The position numbers and the translations under genes were made by a program. Of a stretch of DNA of 64,000 nt, positions 11,915-21,145 are shown piece after piece; position 1 is the first letter of the stretch; every line of letters starts with the position of its first letter. Under the pieces are notes generated by a model. The model made no database searches. It saw only the letters and a program-made list of their open reading frames with translations, and had not been told where the DNA came from. The DNA comes from Mycolicibacterium insubricum (GTDB lineage: Bacteria; Actinomycetota; Actinomycetes; Mycobacteriales; Mycobacteriaceae), in contig NZ_AP022618.1 of NCBI RefSeq assembly GCF_010731615.1, forward strand, positions 2,604,001 to 2,668,000, written 5' to 3'.

Positions 11915-13039
11915 ATGGAGCCCGTAAAGCCGCCACGGGGCGGGAAGATATACGGGACCGTCGCGGCGGTGCTGGCCGCTGTGGTCAGCGGCGCATTCGC
12001 GATGTGGGTGACGACGGTTGATTCGGCCGCCGGTTTCGACGCGGGTGTCTTCGCCGGGCTCTGGGGGACGACGTTCCTGGCGCTGGCGGGGCTGCTGCTG
12101 TTGCCCCTGCGCATCTACCAGTACGGACGCGAATCGGTTGATTCCGTCCGGCGGTTGACGACGTTCACCTCAGCCGCACCGAACTCTGGGGGACCGGCGT
12201 CGCGCTGGGGTCGCGCGCAGCTGTCGCCCGCAGACGTGCGGATACGCCCGTCGGCCCCGGCGGGCGAGGTAACCCGCGGACGCTCGGTCTCCGGTATGCG
12301 GACCTTTGCGGTGATCACCCTGCTCGGCGCGGCAGCAGTGTGCCTGGCGCTCGGGCTCTGGGCAATCGGCGCCGGCAACGCGGTGCTCGCGGCCCTGATG
12401 TTCGCGCTGGCCCCCGTGTGGGTGCTGTCGCTGGTCGGATGGCTGCCGCCGCGCGTTCTGCGGGGGCGGGTCAGCACTGGGCCCGACGGTCTGACGCTGC
12501 GTTCCAGCCGGTGGCTGGACGCGGTGGTGGCGCTGATCCTGGTCGACGGCATCGTCGCGCTGGGTCTCTGGGGGATTCTCGGCTATACCGGCCGGGTCGG
12601 GGAGCCGGCCGTGTTCGCCGACGCCCCGATTCTGTACCCGGTGGTCTTCGGTGGCCTGTCCGCGTTTCTGGGTGTTCTGCTGGCGGTGTACCTGCGCCGC
12701 GGCGGGGCGACCCAGCTGCAACTGGACGCCTACGGCTTCCGGATTTTGAACGGGCTCGGGTCGACTCACGGGGCATGGTCGGAGATCGTCGCGATCACCG
12801 ATGACGATCCCACCGGGACCATCACCCCGGAGGCCATCACTCTGGTCAACGCGGGCGGATACACCGCGACGCTGAGCCGGCCGGATTTCCTGGTGCCCGA
12901 TACCGAAGCGCTGCGCGCGTTGATCTGGTTCTACTGGCAGAACCCGCAATACCGGATCGAGCTCACCGACAGCCGGGCCGCTAACCGACTGCTCGGGTCC
13001 GCTCGTCGAGAAGAGCTGCACCTTGGCCTCGGTCGATAG
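11915..13039 (+). CDS. Hypothetical multi-pass membrane protein
   Basis: 374 residues, family not recognised. Two N-terminal membrane helices (YGTVAAVLAAVVSGAFAMWV and FAGLWGTTFLALAGLLLLPL) and a polar loop. Then about four more helices, from ITLLGAAAVCLALGLWAIGA to FGGLSAFLGVLLAVYL. A C-terminal soluble segment of about 120 residues (QLQLDAYGFRILNGLG onward) recalls bacterial PH-like domains. Start ATG 11915 lies 8 nt after TAGGCT (11901-11906), fitting a leaderless promoter. The gene stands alone after the his operon. Confidence 0.75.
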   Translation: MEPVKPPRGGKIYGTVAAVLAAVVSGAFAMWVTTVDSAAGFDAGVFAGLWGTTFLALAGLLLLPLRIYQYGRESVDSVRRLTTFTSAAPNSGGPASRWGRAQLSPADVRIRPSAPAGEVTRGRSVSGMRTFAVITLLGAAAVCLALGLWAIGAGNAVLAALMFALAPVWVLSLVGWLPPRVLRGRVSTGPDGLTLRSSRWLDAVVALILVDGIVALGLWGILGYTGRVGEPAVFADAPILYPVVFGGLSAFLGVLLAVYLRRGGATQLQLDAYGFRILNGLGSTHGAWSEIVAITDDDPTGTITPEAITLVNAGGYTATLSRPDFLVPDTEALRALIWFYWQNPQYRIELTDSRAANRLLGSARREELHLGLGR

Positions 13040-13183
13040 CGCCACCGAAAGCGTGCTGTGGCAGGCGAATCCGCCCGGTCCGAGTTGTGAGCACGTGCAG
13101 GCAGGCGACGGGCTGTGCCGGTTGCAGTATGGAGCGGGCATCGTACGGGTGATCTGACCGCCGGATCCGAATCCCGACGGGCG

Positions 13184-13250
13184 TCAGCCGACGATCCGGC
13201 GGATGTCCCACAGGTGGTGGTGGCACTCGTGCACGGCACCCCAGCATCGA
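13184..13250 (-). pseudogene. 3' remnant of a DinB-like gene
   Basis: On the minus strand a short frame reads CWGAVHECHHHLWDIRRIVG and then stops (TGA at 13184-13186). VHExxHHLWDIRR closely resembles the C-terminal helix of mycobacterial DinB-superfamily proteins. An in-frame TAG lies just upstream, so only about 20 residues remain. The rest may have been lost when the HNH element beside it was acquired. The identification rests on one short motif. Confidence 0.4.
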
Positions 13251-13267
13251 TGGGAGCAGCCGTCTCG

Positions 13268-14521
13268 CTAGCTGCGGAGTGTTCCGGTGGTTCTGGGTCG
13301 GTGGTGGTGGCGGGTGAGTAGGCGCCCCGGGTGGTGGTAGTTGTTGACTTGGGGTCCGTTGGTGTCGAGTTTGGGGGGTGGGACCCATTCGACGAGGCCG
13401 TCTTTGCGTAGGCGGACGGTCCAGCGGGTGGCGGGGTCGCCTTCGGTCATTCGGTGGTTTCCGGGGCAGGTTTGGGCCAGGGCGTCGACGTTGGTGTGTC
13501 CGTCACCGCGCCAGGGGTCGCAGTGGTGGATTTCGCAGCGGTATCCGGGGGTGGTGCAGGTGGGGAACATGCACCCCAGATCGCGGGCGTAGAGCACGAT
13601 CCGCTGCCCCGGACTCGCGGTGCGCCGGGTGCGTCCCAGGTAGAGGGGGATGTTGGTGTGGCGATCGAACACCGCGAGGCAGTGATACGCCTCGCGGGCT
13701 TCGCGGATCACATCACTCATGGGGAGCACGGTGCCCCCGGCGGTGATGCCCACCCCGACGGCATCGGTGAGGTCTTGCAGGGTGGTGGTGATGACGATGG
13801 TCGCCGGTAGGCCGTTGAGTTTGCCGAGGCTCCCGGAGACCAAGACGGTGCGCCCCGGCGGCGAGCAGGGCGTCGTGGGTGCGTTGTTCCACCGAACGCT
13901 TATCACCGTCGATCTGCTCGGCCGACAGGGTCCCGTCGGTACAGGTGTTCTTTTGGGCGGGGTCGCACATGCCGGGGGCGCCGAGTTCGGCGCAGATCGC
14001 CTCGACGGTGGCCCGCCACTGCGGGGTCACCCAACCGGAGAGTTTGCTCATCCCGTCGACGCCTTGGGGGCCGATGACGATGCCGCGGCGGCGTGCGCGG
14101 TCTTCGTCGTCGAGGGGGCCGTCGGTGTCGATCATCGAGGCCAGCCGCAACGCCAGGGAGCGCAGGTCTTCAGGCGTGGTTTCGGTGGAAGGGCCGGCCA
14201 GGTCGGCTTCCACTTCCGCGCGCAGTTCCGGGTCTACCCGCTGGGGCAGGCGCTTTTGGCGCCGAACTCCCGGGGGCTGAGCCGGGCCATGACCCGGTGA
14301 TCGGTGACCGCACGCGCGCGGGCCAGGGCCTCCAACCGGCCCGCCACCGCCAGCACATCGGTGTCCGAGAGGGCGTCGAGGTTCAACGCGTCGAAATCAG
14401 CCGTCGCGGCTTCCAGCCGGCCCAGAGCGGCGGCGACGGTGCCGCGATCCGCCAGCCGGCCCACCAGCGGGGCCAGGCCCGGATCTGGGAGCACCTCCCC
14501 GGGAACCGTCGTCGAACTCAT
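13268..14521 (-). pseudogene. Frameshifted DUF222/13E12-family HNH endonuclease gene
   Basis: Three consecutive minus-strand frames add up to one protein. An N-terminal DUF222 segment (from MSSTTVPGEV, ATG 14521) ends in a stop near 14234. The middle, RAEVEADLAG to HDALLAA, is in a second frame, and a third frame from about 13860 carries GLPATIVITTTLQDL, then the HNH domain (FPTCTTPGYRCEIHHCDPW, NHRM). One frameshift lies near 14245-14260 and another near 13860. This is the architecture of the 13E12 repeat family (REP13E12) of mycobacteria, thought to be mobile. The gene appears inactive unless the shifts are sequencing errors. AT-rich DNA follows its 5' end (14550-14610). Confidence 0.8.
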
Positions 14522-14703
14522 ACCCAAACGCTAGTTCCAGCCACCGACAAAAACCCCGGTCAGACCGACAAAACAAGCACCCCAACTCTAAGAATTCAAT
14601 GAGAAAATATGGGCGCCCGACCATCCGCGCTGCTATCGACGCACGGGCCGGGTGAATCGACGCGCCGAGGCCTGACCGTCGCCGCGGCCGGCGTCGAACG
14701 GAA

Positions 14704-15501
14704 TCAGAGGATCAGCCGGTCCGCCCGGGTCCGTGCGCTCCAGCGGCCGTCGGCGTACCCGACCGCGATCGGATGGTCGAACGCCGCGGTCACCGTTTCG
14801 GTGCACAGCACCTCGCGTGCCGCGCCGACGGCCACCGTCTGGCCCTGCGAGATCAGCAGCGCGTGCGTCGTCGAGGTCGGTAGTTCCTCTAGATGGTGGG
14901 TGACCAGGATCGACGCCATCTCCGGATCGGCCTCCGAGAGCGCATCGATGGTCTCCAGCAGCTGCTCGCGGGCGGCCACGTCCAGTCCGGTGGTCGGCTC
15001 GTCCAGCAGCAGCAACCGGGGCGCGGCGATCAGCGCCCGGGCGATCAACGCGCGCCCCCGTTCCCCCTGAGACAGGGTGGGCCACAACGCATCTGCGCGC
15101 CGATTCAGCCCGACCAGGTCGATCATGGCGGCGGCCCGCGCGGACTCGTCGTCCGATGGCGACCAGCGCATCGGAAGGTCGATGGTGGCGGTGATTCCGG
15201 TCAGCACCACCTCCCGCACGCTGAGCGCGGTGTGCAACCGGTGGCGCGGGTTGACGTGACCGATGCCGTGGCGCAACCGGGCGAGGTCGGTGCGGCCCAT
15301 CTGCTCTCCGAGGATGTGCACCGTCCCCGACGTCGGGAAGGTGACCGCCGCGCAGAACCCGAGCAGCGTCGACTTCCCGGCGCCGTTGGGCCCCAACAGC
15401 GCCCAGTGTTCACCCGCGCCGACGGTCAGCGAAATACCATCGATGATCTGCTTGCCGTCGCGCCGGAAGGTGACCTCGTCGAGGTGCAGGACCGGTGTCA
15501 C
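14704..15501 (-). CDS. ABC transporter ATP-binding protein
   Basis: 265 residues with a complete nucleotide-binding domain: Walker A GPNGAGKST (about residue 37), signature LSQGERGRALIARAL, Walker B RLLLLDEPTTGLD and switch His in THHLEE. Full-length, but no permease gene is nearby, so its transport partner (if any) is elsewhere. GTG 15501 overlaps the stop of the peroxiredoxin gene by 4 bp, so the two are probably co-translated. The substrate cannot be inferred. Confidence 0.85.
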   Translation of the reverse strand: MTPVLHLDEVTFRRDGKQIIDGISLTVGAGEHWALLGPNGAGKSTLLGFCAAVTFPTSGTVHILGEQMGRTDLARLRHGIGHVNPRHRLHTALSVREVVLTGITATIDLPMRWSPSDDESARAAAMIDLVGLNRRADALWPTLSQGERGRALIARALIAAPRLLLLDEPTTGLDVAAREQLLETIDALSEADPEMASILVTHHLEELPTSTTHALLISQGQTVAVGAAREVLCTETVTAAFDHPIAVGYADGRWSARTRADRLIL

Positions 15502-15959
15502 GCCGAGCGGCTCCGCAGCACCTCCAGGGCGCGGTCGGCGTGGGTGTCCATGGACAGTTCGCTGGCGATGACATCCAGCACGCGGCGGTCGGTATCGATG
15601 ACGAAGGTGGTCCGCTTGACCGGCATGAACTTGCCCAGCAGTCCGCGCTTGACGCCGAACGCGGTGGCCACCGCGCCGTCGGCATCCGAGAGCAGCGGGT
15701 AGTCGAAGCGCTCCTTGTCGGCGAACCGCGCCTGTTTGTCGACGGGATCGGTGCTGATACCGACGCGCTGACCGCCGGCGGCGGCGAACTCGGCGGCCAG
15801 ATCCCGGAAGTGGCAGGCCTCCTTGGTGCACCCCGGCGTCATCGCGGCCGGATAGAAGAACAGCACCACCGGGCCGTCGGCGAGCAGTTCGGAGAGCCGT
15901 CGCGGGGCGCCGGTCTGATCGGGCAGGGTGAAATCATCGACGACGTCTCCAGGCTTCAT
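15498..15959 (-). CDS. bcpB: Bcp/PrxQ-type peroxiredoxin (thiol peroxidase)
   Basis: 153 residues, thioredoxin-fold peroxiredoxin reducing hydroperoxides. Peroxidatic Cys44 in [13 protein letters not shown] and Cys49 five residues later match the atypical two-Cys PrxQ arrangement. Same place as bcpB (Rv1608c) beside trpE in M. tuberculosis. ATG 15959 follows TAGCGT by 8 nt (leaderless type). Divergent from trpE; coupled to the ABC ATPase downstream. Confidence 0.9.
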   Translation of the reverse strand: MKPGDVVDDFTLPDQTGAPRRLSELLADGPVVLFFYPAAMTPGCTKEACHFRDLAAEFAAAGGQRVGISTDPVDKQARFADKERFDYPLLSDADGAVATAFGVKRGLLGKFMPVKRTTFVIDTDRRVLDVIASELSMDTHADRALEVLRSRSA

Positions 15960-16021
15960 GTGGATTCACGCTACTCCCGGCTGTGCCCGGATCGTGGGTG
16001 CCGGTCTGGGAGGATGATCGC

Positions 16022-17551
16022 GTGCAGTCCGATATCTCCGACATCACCAGCCGGGAGGAATTCCGGTCGCTGGCCGCGGTGCACCGGGTGGTCCCGGTCA
16101 CCCGCAAGGTGCTCGCCGACAGCGAGACACCGCTGTCGGCCTACCGCAAGCTGGCCGCCAATCGCCCCGGCACGTTTCTCCTGGAGTCCGCGGAGAACGG
16201 CCGGTCCTGGTCGCGCTGGTCGTTCATCGGCGCGGGCGCACCGAGCGCGCTGAGTGTGCGCGACGGCTCGGCGGTGTGGCTGGGCGAGGCACCCGCCGGT
16301 GCCCCCACCGGCGGAGATCCGCTGACCGTGCTGCGCGATACCCTGGCGCTGCTGGAAACCGAACCGCTGCCGGACCTGCCGCCGCTGTCCGGCGGCATGG
16401 TCGGATTCTTTGCCTACGACCTGGTGCGACGGCTGGAACGGCTGCCCGAGCTCACCACCGACGATCTGGGGCTGCCGGATCTGCTGATGCTGCTGGCCAC
16501 CGACCTGGCCGCCGTCGACCACCACGAGGGCACCATCACCCTGATCGCCAACGCGGTGAACTGGAACGGCACCGACGAACACGTAGACGCCGCCTACGAC
16601 GACGCGGTCGCACGACTGGAGGTGATGACCGCCGCGCTCGGCGAGCCGCTCGGCTCCACCGTCGCCGGGTTCGGGCGCCCCGCCCCGACCCATCGCGGCC
16701 AGCGCACCGTCGCCGAGTACAGCGACATCGTCGCCAAGTTGGTCGGCGACATCGAGGCCGGCGAGGCCTTCCAGGTGGTGCCGTCGCAGCGCTTCGAGAT
16801 GGACACCCCCGCCGATCCCATCGACGTCTACCGGATGCTGCGGGTCAGCAACCCCAGCCCGTACATGTACCTCATGCACGTGCCCGACGGATCCGGTGCG
16901 ACGGCGTTCTCCATCGTCGGCTCCAGCCCGGAGGCGCTGGTCACCGTCAACGGCGGACGGGCCACCACCCACCCGATCGCCGGCACCCGGTGGCGCGGCG
17001 CCACCGAGGAGGAGGACCTGCTGCTGGAGAAGGACCTGCTGGCCGACGCCAAGGAACTCTCCGAGCACCTCATGCTGGTGGATCTGGGCCGCAACGACCT
17101 GGGCCGGGTGTGCGTGCCGGGCAGCGTGCGGGTGGAGGATTACAGCCACATCGAGCGCTACAGCCACGTCATGCACATCGTGTCGACGGTCACCGGTGAC
17201 CTGGCGCCGGGCCGTACCGCACTGGACGCCGCCACCGCCTGCTTCCCGGCCGGCACCCTGTCCGGAGCGCCGAAGGTCCGCGCGATGGAGCTCATCGAGG
17301 AGGTCGAGCTCACCCGGCGCGGCCTCTACGGCGGCGTGATCGGCTACCTGGACTTCGCCGGCAACGCGGATTTCGCCATCGCGATCCGCACCGCGCTGAT
17401 GCGCGACGGGAAGGCCTACGTGCAGGCCGGCGGCGGGGTCGTCGCCGACTCCGACGGCGAATACGAGTACAACGAGTCGGCGAACAAGGCGAAGGCCGTG
17501 CTGAACGCCATCGCGGCGGCCGAAACCCTGCACGCCCCGTCCGATGGCTGA
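16022..17551 (+). CDS. trpE: Anthranilate synthase component I
   Basis: 509 residues. Makes anthranilate from chorismate, with ammonia supplied by a TrpG encoded elsewhere. FLLESAENG contains the LLES-type tryptophan feedback site. Catalytic-domain segments are [43 protein letters not shown] and [21 protein letters not shown] 16022 ([13 protein letters not shown]) aligns with the remembered mycobacterial N-terminus. Overlaps the next gene by 8 bp. Confidence 0.95.
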   Translation: MQSDISDITSREEFRSLAAVHRVVPVTRKVLADSETPLSAYRKLAANRPGTFLLESAENGRSWSRWSFIGAGAPSALSVRDGSAVWLGEAPAGAPTGGDPLTVLRDTLALLETEPLPDLPPLSGGMVGFFAYDLVRRLERLPELTTDDLGLPDLLMLLATDLAAVDHHEGTITLIANAVNWNGTDEHVDAAYDDAVARLEVMTAALGEPLGSTVAGFGRPAPTHRGQRTVAEYSDIVAKLVGDIEAGEAFQVVPSQRFEMDTPADPIDVYRMLRVSNPSPYMYLMHVPDGSGATAFSIVGSSPEALVTVNGGRATTHPIAGTRWRGATEEEDLLLEKDLLADAKELSEHLMLVDLGRNDLGRVCVPGSVRVEDYSHIERYSHVMHIVSTVTGDLAPGRTALDAATACFPAGTLSGAPKVRAMELIEEVELTRRGLYGGVIGYLDFAGNADFAIAIRTALMRDGKAYVQAGGGVVADSDGEYEYNESANKAKAVLNAIAAAETLHAPSDG

Positions 17552-18179
17552 CGGTTCGGTGCGCAGCCTGCGGGTGGCCCAGCTGCTGCTGGTTGCGGCC
17601 GCCGCCGCGCTGTGGGGCGCCTCCCGGCTGACCTGGGTGACGGTCAGCACCGTCGCGGACCTGGGGGAGGCCAAGACCGTCCGCCTCGACGGCGCCACCT
17701 GGGCGGCGGCGCTGGTGCCGTTGGCGCTGGTCCTGCTGGCCACCGCGGTCGCCACGCTCGCTGTCCGGGGCGTGTTGCTGCGGGTGCTTGCGGTCCTGGT
17801 GGCGCTGACGGTCGCCGGTATCGGCTACCTGGGCATCAGCCAGTTCACCGGCGCCGACGTGACGCCGCGAGCCGCCGTGCTGGCCGATGTACCCGTCGCC
17901 TCCGTCGCCGAGGTCCAGCGCAGCCATCCCGCGGCGGTATTGCCCCTGCTGGCAGGGGTGGTCGGACTGGCCGCAGCGGTGCTGATGATGCGGGTCGCCC
18001 GGGGCACCGCGGGCACCGTCGGACGCTATGCCGCACCGGCCGCCCGGCGCGACGCCGCGGCCCGGCCGGGTGCGGCCGGTGGCGAGGTTTCCGAGCGCAG
18101 CCTCTGGGATGCGATCGACGAGGGCCACGATCCGACGGTGCTGCCCACCGACCCCGATTCCGGGGCCGAGGGCCGGTGA
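17544..18179 (+). CDS. Trp-operon-associated membrane protein (TIGR02234-type)
   Basis: 211 residues between trpE and trpC, the place of Rv1610. About four membrane helices are visible: [57 protein letters not shown] and [19 protein letters not shown], then a cytosolic basic/acidic tail. This is the family annotated as tryptophan biosynthesis-associated membrane protein; its biochemical role is unknown. ATG 17544 overlaps the trpE stop by 8 bp. Confidence 0.85.
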   Translation: MADGSVRSLRVAQLLLVAAAAALWGASRLTWVTVSTVADLGEAKTVRLDGATWAAALVPLALVLLATAVATLAVRGVLLRVLAVLVALTVAGIGYLGISQFTGADVTPRAAVLADVPVASVAEVQRSHPAAVLPLLAGVVGLAAAVLMMRVARGTAGTVGRYAAPAARRDAAARPGAAGGEVSERSLWDAIDEGHDPTVLPTDPDSGAEGR

Positions 18180-18255
18180 ACCCCGTGGCGCCCGCGACGG
18201 CTACCCTTCAAGGAAATCCCACACAGCGAATGCGTACCGAAGGGAAACGTCAGCC

Positions 18256-19074
18256 ATGAGTTCGGCGAGCGTCCTCGACTCCATCATCGATGGAGTCCGC
18301 GCCGACGTTGCCGCACGCCAAGCTGTGGTGAGCATGGCCGAGATCAAGGCCGCCGCCGAAGCCGCCCCGCCGCCGCTGGATGTGATGGCGGCACTGCGCC
18401 GGCCGGGGATCGGGGTCATCGCCGAGGTCAAGCGGGCCAGCCCGTCGCGCGGCCCGCTGGCCAACATTGCCGACCCCGCCGACCTGGCCCAGGCCTACCA
18501 GAACGGCGGCGCCCGCATCATCAGCGTGCTGACCGAGGAGCGACGGTTCCAGGGTTCGCTGGCCGACCTGGACGCCGTGCGCGCCGCGGTGTCGATCCCG
18601 GTCCTGCGCAAGGACTTCATCGTCGGGCCGTACCAGATCCATGAGGCCCGCGCGCACGGCGCCGACATGCTGCTGCTGATCGTCGCCGCCCTGGAGCAAC
18701 CCGCGCTGGAGTCGATGCTGGACCGCACGGAATCCCTCGGGATGACCGCCCTGGTCGAGGTGCACACCGAAGAGGAGGCCGACCGGGCACTGCAGGCCGG
18801 TGCGTCGGTCATCGGGGTGAACGCCCGCGACCTGAAAACGCTGACCGTCGACCGTGACTGCTTCGGCAGGATCGCCCCGGGATTGCCCAGTGGGGTCATC
18901 CGGGTCGCCGAATCCGGTGTCCGTGGCACCGCCGATCTGCTGGCCTACGCCGGCGCGGGCGCCGACGCGGTGCTGGTCGGGGAGGGCCTGGTCACCAGTG
19001 GAGATCCCCGGAGCGCCGTCGCCGATCTGGTGACCGCGGGCGCCCACCCGTCGTGCCCGAAGCCGGTTCGCTGA
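18256..19074 (+). CDS. trpC: Indole-3-glycerol phosphate synthase
   Basis: 272-residue TIM barrel closing CdRP to indole-3-glycerol phosphate. Segments seen: [13 protein letters not shown] (catalytic Glu/Lys), [44 protein letters not shown] and [12 protein letters not shown] 18256 gives the usual length and follows GAAGGGAAA. The 76-nt gap before it holds a possible TACCCT -10 (18202-18207), so trpC may have its own promoter. Confidence 0.95.
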   Translation: MSSASVLDSIIDGVRADVAARQAVVSMAEIKAAAEAAPPPLDVMAALRRPGIGVIAEVKRASPSRGPLANIADPADLAQAYQNGGARIISVLTEERRFQGSLADLDAVRAAVSIPVLRKDFIVGPYQIHEARAHGADMLLLIVAALEQPALESMLDRTESLGMTALVEVHTEEEADRALQAGASVIGVNARDLKTLTVDRDCFGRIAPGLPSGVIRVAESGVRGTADLLAYAGAGADAVLVGEGLVTSGDPRSAVADLVTAGAHPSCPKPVR

Positions 19075-19080
19075 CCGACG

Positions 19081-20340
19081 ATGGATAGCACCCCGGGTCT
19101 GCCGCCCGCCAGTACCGGCGTCGCCGAGCCGAGCCGCCACGAACCCGACGCCCGTGGGCATTTCGGTCCCTACGGCGGCAGGTTCGTCGCCGAGGCCCTG
19201 ATGGCCGTCATCGAAGAGGTCACCGCCGCCTACGAGAAGGCGCGCACGGACCACAGCTTCCTCGCGGAACTGGACAGGCTGCAGGCGGAATACGCCGGCC
19301 GGCCGTCTCCGCTGTATGAGGCCCGCCGGTTGTCCGAGCACGCCGGCGGCGCCCGGATCTTCCTCAAGCGCGAGGACCTCAACCACACCGGTTCGCACAA
19401 GATCAACAACGTCCTCGGACAGGCGCTGCTGGCGCGGCAGATGGGCAAACGACGGATCATCGCCGAGACCGGCGCCGGACAGCACGGCGTGGCGACGGCC
19501 ACCGCCTGCGCACTGCTCGGCCTGGAATGCGTGATCTACATGGGTGCGGTCGACACCGCCCGGCAGGCCCTCAACGTCGCCCGCATGCGGCTGCTCGGTG
19601 CCACCGTGGTGGCGGTGGAGTCGGGCTCAAAAACCTTGAAGGACGCCATCAATGAGGCGTTCCGCGACTGGGTGACCAACGCCGACGGCACCTACTACTG
19701 CTTCGGCACCGCCGCCGGACCGCACCCGTTCCCGATGATGGTGCGGGATTTTCAGCGGGTGATCGGGATGGAGTCCCGCGCGCAGATCATCGAACGGACC
19801 GGCGGCCTGCCGGACGCGGTGGTCGCCTGCATCGGCGGTGGCTCCAACGCCATCGGCGCATTCCACGCCTTCATCGACGACCCCTCGGTGCGGCTGGTGG
19901 GTTACGAAGCCGCCGGCGACGGGGTCGAGACCGGCCGGCATGCCGCAACTTTCACCGGCGGAACACCCGGTGCGTTTCAGGGCTCGTACTCCTACCTGTT
20001 GCAGGACGAGGACGGCCAGACCATCGAATCCCACTCCATTTCAGCGGGTTTGGACTATCCCGGCGTTGGTCCAGAGCACGCCTGGCTCAAGGACACCGGC
20101 CGGGCCGACTACCGGCCGATCACCGACATCGAGGCGATGGACGCCTTCGGGCTGCTATGCCGGACCGAGGGCATCATTCCCGCCATCGAGTCCGCGCACG
20201 CGGTTGCCGGGGCGCTGAAGCTGGGCGCCGACCTGGGCCCGGGTTCGGTGATCATCTGCAACCTGTCCGGTCGCGGCGACAAAGATGTGGCGACCGCCGC
20301 GCAGTGGTTCGGCCTGATCGACGACGGAGGCACCGCGTGA
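19081..20340 (+). CDS. trpB: Tryptophan synthase beta chain
   Basis: 419 residues, PLP enzyme condensing indole with serine. [13 protein letters not shown] near the N-terminus; PLP-Lys in [23 protein letters not shown] (catalytic Glu and ammonium-site loop); phosphate-binding [24 protein letters not shown]. TrpB1-type, the form that pairs with TrpA. It overlaps trpA by 4 bp (GTGA). Confidence 0.96.
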   Translation: MDSTPGLPPASTGVAEPSRHEPDARGHFGPYGGRFVAEALMAVIEEVTAAYEKARTDHSFLAELDRLQAEYAGRPSPLYEARRLSEHAGGARIFLKREDLNHTGSHKINNVLGQALLARQMGKRRIIAETGAGQHGVATATACALLGLECVIYMGAVDTARQALNVARMRLLGATVVAVESGSKTLKDAINEAFRDWVTNADGTYYCFGTAAGPHPFPMMVRDFQRVIGMESRAQIIERTGGLPDAVVACIGGGSNAIGAFHAFIDDPSVRLVGYEAAGDGVETGRHAATFTGGTPGAFQGSYSYLLQDEDGQTIESHSISAGLDYPGVGPEHAWLKDTGRADYRPITDIEAMDAFGLLCRTEGIIPAIESAHAVAGALKLGADLGPGSVIICNLSGRGDKDVATAAQWFGLIDDGGTA

Positions 20341-21137
20341 GCGGCTCGCAGGCCGGCCGGCTCGGCCCGATCTTCTCGGCTTGCCGGGAGCAAGACCGAG
20401 CGGCGCTGATCGGTTACCTGCCGACCGGGTACCCCGACGTCCCGACGTCCTTCGACGCCATGGTCGCACTGGTCGAATCCGGTTGCGACATAGTCGAAGT
20501 CGGCGTCGCCTACTCCGATCCGGGGATGGACGGTCCGACCATCGCGGCGGCGACCGACCTGGCGTTGCAGCGCGGCGTGCGGGTGGCCGACGCCCTGCGC
20601 GCGGTCGAGGCCGTCAGTGCCGCCGGCGGCTCGGCGGTGGTGATGACGTACTGGAATCTGGTGCTGCACTACGGCGTCGACGCGTTCGCGCGTGACCTGG
20701 CCGCCGCCGGTGGGCTGGGCATGATCACCCCCGACCTGATCCCGGACGAGGCCGACGACTGGCTGGTCGCCTCCGAGCAGCACGACCTGGACCGGATCTT
20801 CCTGGTGGCTCCGTCGTCGACCCCGGAACGGCTGGCGATGACCGTGCGGCACTGCCGGGGTTTCGTCTACGCGGCGTCGACCATGGGCGTCACCGGCGCC
20901 CGTGACGCGGTCTCGGATGCGGCGCCGGAACTGGTGGCCCGGGTCCGGCAGGTGTCCGATATTCCCGTCGGTGTCGGTCTGGGGGTGCGCTCCGGAGCGC
21001 AGGCCGCTGCGATCGGGAGCTACGCCGACGGCGTCATCGTCGGCTCGGCGCTGGTATCGACGTTGGGTGACGACGGCGTTCCGGCGCTGCGTGCACTGAC
21101 TGCAGAACTCGCCGCCGGAGTGCGGCAGAGGGGATAG
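20337..21137 (+). CDS. trpA: Tryptophan synthase alpha chain
   Basis: 266-residue TIM barrel releasing indole from indole-glycerol phosphate. Catalytic Glu and Asp lie in [33 protein letters not shown] and the phosphate-binding [10 protein letters not shown] / [10 protein letters not shown] segments follow. GTG 20337 overlaps the trpB stop; the frame upstream of it is a shadow of trpB. lgt starts 9 nt downstream. Confidence 0.95.
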   Translation: MSGSQAGRLGPIFSACREQDRAALIGYLPTGYPDVPTSFDAMVALVESGCDIVEVGVAYSDPGMDGPTIAAATDLALQRGVRVADALRAVEAVSAAGGSAVVMTYWNLVLHYGVDAFARDLAAAGGLGMITPDLIPDEADDWLVASEQHDLDRIFLVAPSSTPERLAMTVRHCRGFVYAASTMGVTGARDAVSDAAPELVARVRQVSDIPVGVGLGVRSGAQAAAIGSYADGVIVGSALVSTLGDDGVPALRALTAELAAGVRQRG

Positions 21138-21145
21138 GGACCTCT

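Noticed and set aside
13040..13183. Possible coding in the stretch after the membrane protein
   Set aside because: No frame with family likeness or ribosome site; only the DinB-like tail beyond it (13184-13250) was convincing.
14522..14703. AT-rich stretch 14550-14610 as an integration att site
   Set aside because: No direct repeat or tRNA partner found; probably just the 5' flank of the HNH element.
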